6,483 bases of DNA from JBCCZC01 sp039188505 (lineage in GTDB: Bacteria; Pseudomonadota; Gammaproteobacteria; Xanthomonadales; SZUA-38). The notes below the pieces were generated by a model, which ran no database searches, was not told where the DNA came from, and saw nothing but the letters and a program-made list of their open reading frames with translations. Each line of letters starts with the position of its first letter. Position 1 is the stretch's first letter. Below are positions 3,671-6,483 of the stretch, piece after piece. Location of the stretch: positions 1 through 6,483 of the forward strand of contig JBCCZC010000334.1 of the NCBI GenBank assembly GCA_039188505.1, in the 5' to 3' direction. The position numbers and the translations under genes were made by a program.

Positions 3671-6483
3671 GTCAGGGCCTCCTTCTGCGGTAAGGGTGTT
3701 CCCGGTGCCGTGAGGCACGGAAGGTCGGCGTCGAGCAGGCGAAGCGCAACGTAGCCGATGCCGGCTACGCCGCGAAAGAACCCGGGACGCAGAATGCGGT
3801 TGTGGGCCTTATCAGGATGCAACAGCAGCCCGGACGCGCCATCAAAGTACTGGGCAGCCAGCGCGCCGACGAGGCGCTCCGCCCGATTCACATCAACGGG
3901 ATCGTCCTGAACTCGGCCGGCTTCCAGCAGCACGTCGGCAAGACCGGCAGCGCCGCAGCAGACGTGGTCCACGGCGCCGGCTCCGGCGCGACGCGTCACG
4001 CCGAGCGCCAGCTCGAGGTCGCCGGAGAGCCCCGGCAGGTCCGGCAGCGTCCGGCCGATGACAAGGCGCGTGAGCGCGATGCCCGGTCCGCCGTAGCACC
4101 AGCTGCTCATGGAGGCCGTCTTCGGCACGCCGTCCGGACCATGATCCAGCAGCAGCCAGTTGCCGGCTTCCTTCGAGAACTGGCTGTTTTCGTAGGCCAG
4201 CGCGCGCCCGATAGCGCGGCGCACGTCGAGCCGGGGGTGCCGCAGGTGGTAATCCGCCAGCGCCGCGGCGATCCCGCCGGCGCCATGGGCGAGTCCGGTC
4301 TGCAGCACGCCGACCTCGTTCGGCCACGCGCCTCCCACCTGGGCACCCTCCTGGTGCTCGAGCAGGTGGGCGACGAGCGCGTCGAGCTGCTCGGTGGTCA
4401 CCGCTTCCGGCAGCCGGTCAGCCAGGGCCAGTAGCGCGATGAGTGCGCCAGCGCTGCCGCCCTCGACGTCGAAGCGGTGATCCCCGCCGATGCGCTCGGG
4501 CGAGATCTCCCGGGAAACCACGGCAGCGAGCTCGAGGTAGTCGTCGTCCCCGGTCACCCGCGCGAGGTGGGTTGCCGCGAAAACGAGCGAACCGAGCCCA
4601 TGGCAGAGCCCGACGCCCTCGTGGGTCAGGAGCGTCGAGCGCGCGTCGCTCGAGAAGAGTTGAAATACCGGGCTCATGGCCCGGCGGGCGGCATCGCCGA
4701 AGCGGACCTCCCCGCGGTGCCGGCCGAGCGCTGCGAGGAACAGCGCGATACCGGCAGCGCCGTTGTACAGATAATAGCCGGCCCCGCGGTCGGCGCGATC
4801 CTGGTTACGAAGCCACGTCGGTGCCAGCCACGTCAGGCTGCCGTCTTCCCCAGGAACCGCAGCGTCGACGATCGACTCGCCGAGAGCGAGCGCGAGCCGG
4901 TCGACCCGATCGTGCACGTCGCCCTCGGGGACCGGGAGAACGCGAGCGTGCCCGCAGCAGTGGGCCGCCTCGGTGCTGAAGGCGCCACGTAGCAGCCCCA
5001 GCTGATGCTCGACGGCACCGGCTTCGGTCAGCATTTCGATCCGGGACCGGGCGACCTCGAGGCCGCTCTGCTCGAACCAGCCTTCAACTTGGGCCGCTCC
5101 GAGCAGCAGGGATCGTTCGCCCACCGGTGCCCGGGCGACCGGGATGTCGAGGCGCTCGAGCTGGCGACGCTCCTCCCGCGAAAGCGCCCAGAGCTCCGGC
5201 ATCTGTTCGTCTGCAACGAGGTAGCGGTTCAGCGTGTCCGCGAACATGCCAGGAAGGGCACCGTGAGTCTGGAGCCTGGGCTCGCTCACCAGCTGCTGCT
5301 GGATCTGGGCGTAGAGATTGCTTGGGCGCAGAACGACGCGCGTCTGAGCTGTCGCGGCAGCCGCGAGCAGCCGGTCGAGCAAGTCCGGATTCGCGGCGAG
5401 CCAGCTGCCCATCGAGCGGAAACCGCTGACGACCTCGTCGAGGCTTTCCGCAAGATCAATCCGTTGGCCCGCGCGGTCTTTCAGGACATGCCCGGTTTCG
5501 GGCCCGTGCTCCTTGCGCTGCACCGGGCGCAGGGAATCCGTACCGACCCCTTCCCAGCCTGCGATCGTCCGCGTCGGCATGGCATCCGCGCCGACGCCGA
5601 GAAGACCGCTGTGGTCGATGATTTCGCCGTCCGCGGCTTCGCTCGTAAAATGCAGCAGTCCCGACGCGAGGCATGAATCGGCGATCTGCCTGCGTGCCTG
5701 GCCGACGGCGCTGCCTGCGGCAGTCTCCGGTGCCCGCGGCTGCAGGAGCGTCTCGGCGTCGATGAGTACGGGTCCGGCCGCCGCAGCGATGACGTTCTCG
5801 GAATGCAGATCGCTGGCATTCAGCAGCCACGCGAGGCAGCAAAGGGCGCCGGCCCGCTCGGCGAAACTCGCGATCCCCGCTTCGTCGACAGCGGCGCCAG
5901 CCGCGACGAATTCGAACCAGCCGTGCCCCGCGCCCGCGACCACGCGCAGCCCCGGAGGCGCCGTCGTGCAGCCTGCAGCCTGCAGGCCACCAAGGAACTG
6001 GTGCCAGGCGACCTCGAGCACCCCCGGTCTGGGCTTGAAGATGATCTGCGCTCCCCCGGCAAAGTCCAGCCGGCAGACCTGGCGGCCGTTGTCGTGCCGC
6101 TCGGACAGGCGGCCGGCGTAGCCGATGACCCGCGCGTTGGGAAGGTCGAATACGGTCTGCAGGTGCTCGATGTCGGCGTCGAGCGCCTCGAACAGCTGCT
6201 GGGTGCGCTCCCGCCACTGGCTGACGACCCAGACGAGGCGGCGCGCCAGCACCGGATAGCGAGCGCAGTGGTCGGCGAGACCACCCGTGCAGAGGGCACG
6301 GACGAAGGATTCGTAGCCAGCGGACCGGCGGGTCGCGAAAGCGGGGTAGAGGCTCGGCGTCGCGACGGCCGCCAGCTGGGCCGCCAATTCCGTCCGCAGG
6401 GCGTCGAAGACAGTGTCGTCCACGGCCACGCGACGGGGGCGCGCCAGCGCTGCGAGGGCGGCTTCGGCCGGCCCCGCAAAGAG
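3664..6483 (-). CDS. lanM: Class II lanthipeptide synthetase LanM (5' partial)
   Basis: This bifunctional cytosolic enzyme phosphorylates and eliminates Ser/Thr hydroxyls in a precursor peptide, then adds Cys thiols to form lanthionine rings. Residues are numbered from the GTG at 6429. The frame stays open for 18 more codons to the window edge, with no ribosome-binding site at that GTG. LanMs usually carry about 100 more N-terminal residues, so the true start is outside. The dehydratase domain (about 1-500) shows the LanM motif CTGGLADHCARYPVLARR, the lysine K132 in IIFKPRP, kinase-like D207-H209-N212 (SDLHSEN), metal-binding D224 in LIDAET, and R364 in TRVVLRPS. The LanC-like cyclase domain (about 545-905) shows successive toroid motifs: LYNGAAGIALF, GLCHGLGSL, DVEGGSAG, GLAHGAGG (H715), SSWCYGGPG (C778), VCCGAAG (C824, C825) and FFRGVAGIGY. 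The zinc site is therefore three cysteines, as in ProcM, instead of the usual Cys-Cys-His. It is the promoter-proximal visible gene of an operon with the oxygenase and acetyltransferase. The family call is secure. Confidence 0.96.
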   Translation of the reverse strand, partial: LFAGPAEAALAALARPRRVAVDDTVFDALRTELAAQLAAVATPSLYPAFATRRSAGYESFVRALCTGGLADHCARYPVLARRLVWVVSQWRERTQQLFEALDADIEHLQTVFDLPNARVIGYAGRLSERHDNGRQVCRLDFAGGAQIIFKPRPGVLEVAWHQFLGGLQAAGCTTAPPGLRVVAGAGHGWFEFVAAGAAVDEAGIASFAERAGALCCLAWLLNASDLHSENVIAAAAGPVLIDAETLLQPRAPETAAGSAVGQARRQIADSCLASGLLHFTSEAADGEIIDHSGLLGVGADAMPTRTIAGWEGVGTDSLRPVQRKEHGPETGHVLKDRAGQRIDLAESLDEVVSGFRSMGSWLAANPDLLDRLLAAAATAQTRVVLRPSNLYAQIQQQLVSEPRLQTHGALPGMFADTLNRYLVADEQMPELWALSREERRQLERLDIPVARAPVGERSLLLGAAQVEGWFEQSGLEVARSRIEMLTEAGAVEHQLGLLRGAFSTEAAHCCGHARVLPVPEGDVHDRVDRLALALGESIVDAAVPGEDGSLTWLAPTWLRNQDRADRGAGYYLYNGAAGIALFLAALGRHRGEVRFGDAARRAMSPVFQLFSSDARSTLLTHEGVGLCHGLGSLVFAATHLARVTGDDDYLELAAVVSREISPERIGGDHRFDVEGGSAGALIALLALADRLPEAVTTEQLDALVAHLLEHQEGAQVGGAWPNEVGVLQTGLAHGAGGIAAALADYHLRHPRLDVRRAIGRALAYENSQFSKEAGNWLLLDHGPDGVPKTASMSSWCYGGPGIALTRLVIGRTLPDLPGLSGDLELALGVTRRAGAGAVDHVCCGAAGLADVLLEAGRVQDDPVDVNRAERLVGALAAQYFDGASGLLLHPDKAHNRILRPGFFRGVAGIGYVALRLLDADLPCLTAPGTPLPQKEALTC
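3678..3684 (-). promoter_or_regulatory. Ribosome-binding site of the oxygenase, inside the lanM 3' end
   Basis: The minus strand reads AAGGAGG seven bases before the GTG at 3670, within the last codons of lanM (encoding KEA). This decides the oxygenase start in favour of the GTG overlapping the lanM stop over the alternative GTG at 3718. Confidence 0.8.

Noticed and set aside
2975..3754. Long plus-strand open frame across the oxygenase
   Set aside because: It is the antisense shadow of a GC-rich gene whose own frame has a full 2OG/Fe(II) motif set.
4600..4614. GLCHG (residues 607-611 of LanM) as the cyclase zinc site
   Set aside because: Its position as the second toroid motif, right after LYNGAAGIALF, matches a glycine-rich structural repeat (GxxxGLGS); the true zinc ligands are in the SSWCYG and VCCG motifs further on.
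5005..5676. Plus-strand open frame inside lanM
   Set aside because: Shadow frame in high-GC DNA; the LanM frame carries all the conserved dehydratase motifs here.
1..6483. Lanthipeptide precursor, CRISPR array, tRNA, insertion sequence
   Set aside because: I found no short Ser/Thr/Cys-rich frame with a leader in the gaps, no spaced direct repeats, no tRNA-like cloverleaf and no transposase or terminal repeats.

Overview
The window is a GC-rich stretch of bacterial DNA. GC-ending codons dominate and two strong AAGGAGG ribosome-binding sites are visible. A high-GC Pseudomonadota or Myxococcota-type genome would fit, but nothing here fixes the taxon.

Layout. The left end (1-956, + strand) is the 3' part of a zinc-free medium-chain dehydrogenase/quinone oxidoreductase gene. 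After a short gap with two hairpins, a minus-strand gene (1061-1774) encodes a probable exported protein of unknown function. The 170 bases to its right (1790-1959) hold two hairpins and a short reading frame that may be the tail of a decayed gene. From 1960 to the right edge, everything lies on the minus strand in one tight operon. Read in the direction of transcription (right to left), it encodes a class II lanthipeptide synthetase LanM (3664 to beyond 6483, 5' end outside the window), a 2-oxoglutarate/Fe(II) oxygenase (2936-3670) and a tandem-GNAT N-acetyltransferase (1960-2919).

How the genes fit together. LanM phosphorylates and dehydrates Ser/Thr in a precursor peptide and closes thioether rings onto Cys. 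The oxygenase start overlaps the lanM stop by 7 bases and has its own strong ribosome-binding site. The acetyltransferase follows 16 bases after the oxygenase stop, again with AAGGAGG. This coupling suggests that the oxygenase and acetyltransferase act with LanM, for example as tailoring enzymes that hydroxylate and acetylate the peptide; their exact targets are inferred. No precursor peptide, leader protease or exporter gene is visible, so they should lie upstream of lanM, outside the right edge, if the cluster is intact.

The most interesting points are the combination of LanM, oxygenase and tandem GNAT; the Cys-Cys-Gly (ProcM-like) zinc site in the cyclase domain; and two conservative changes at positions that are normally Asp and Thr in the dehydratase active site. 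The dehydrogenase and the exported protein appear unrelated to the peptide cluster.
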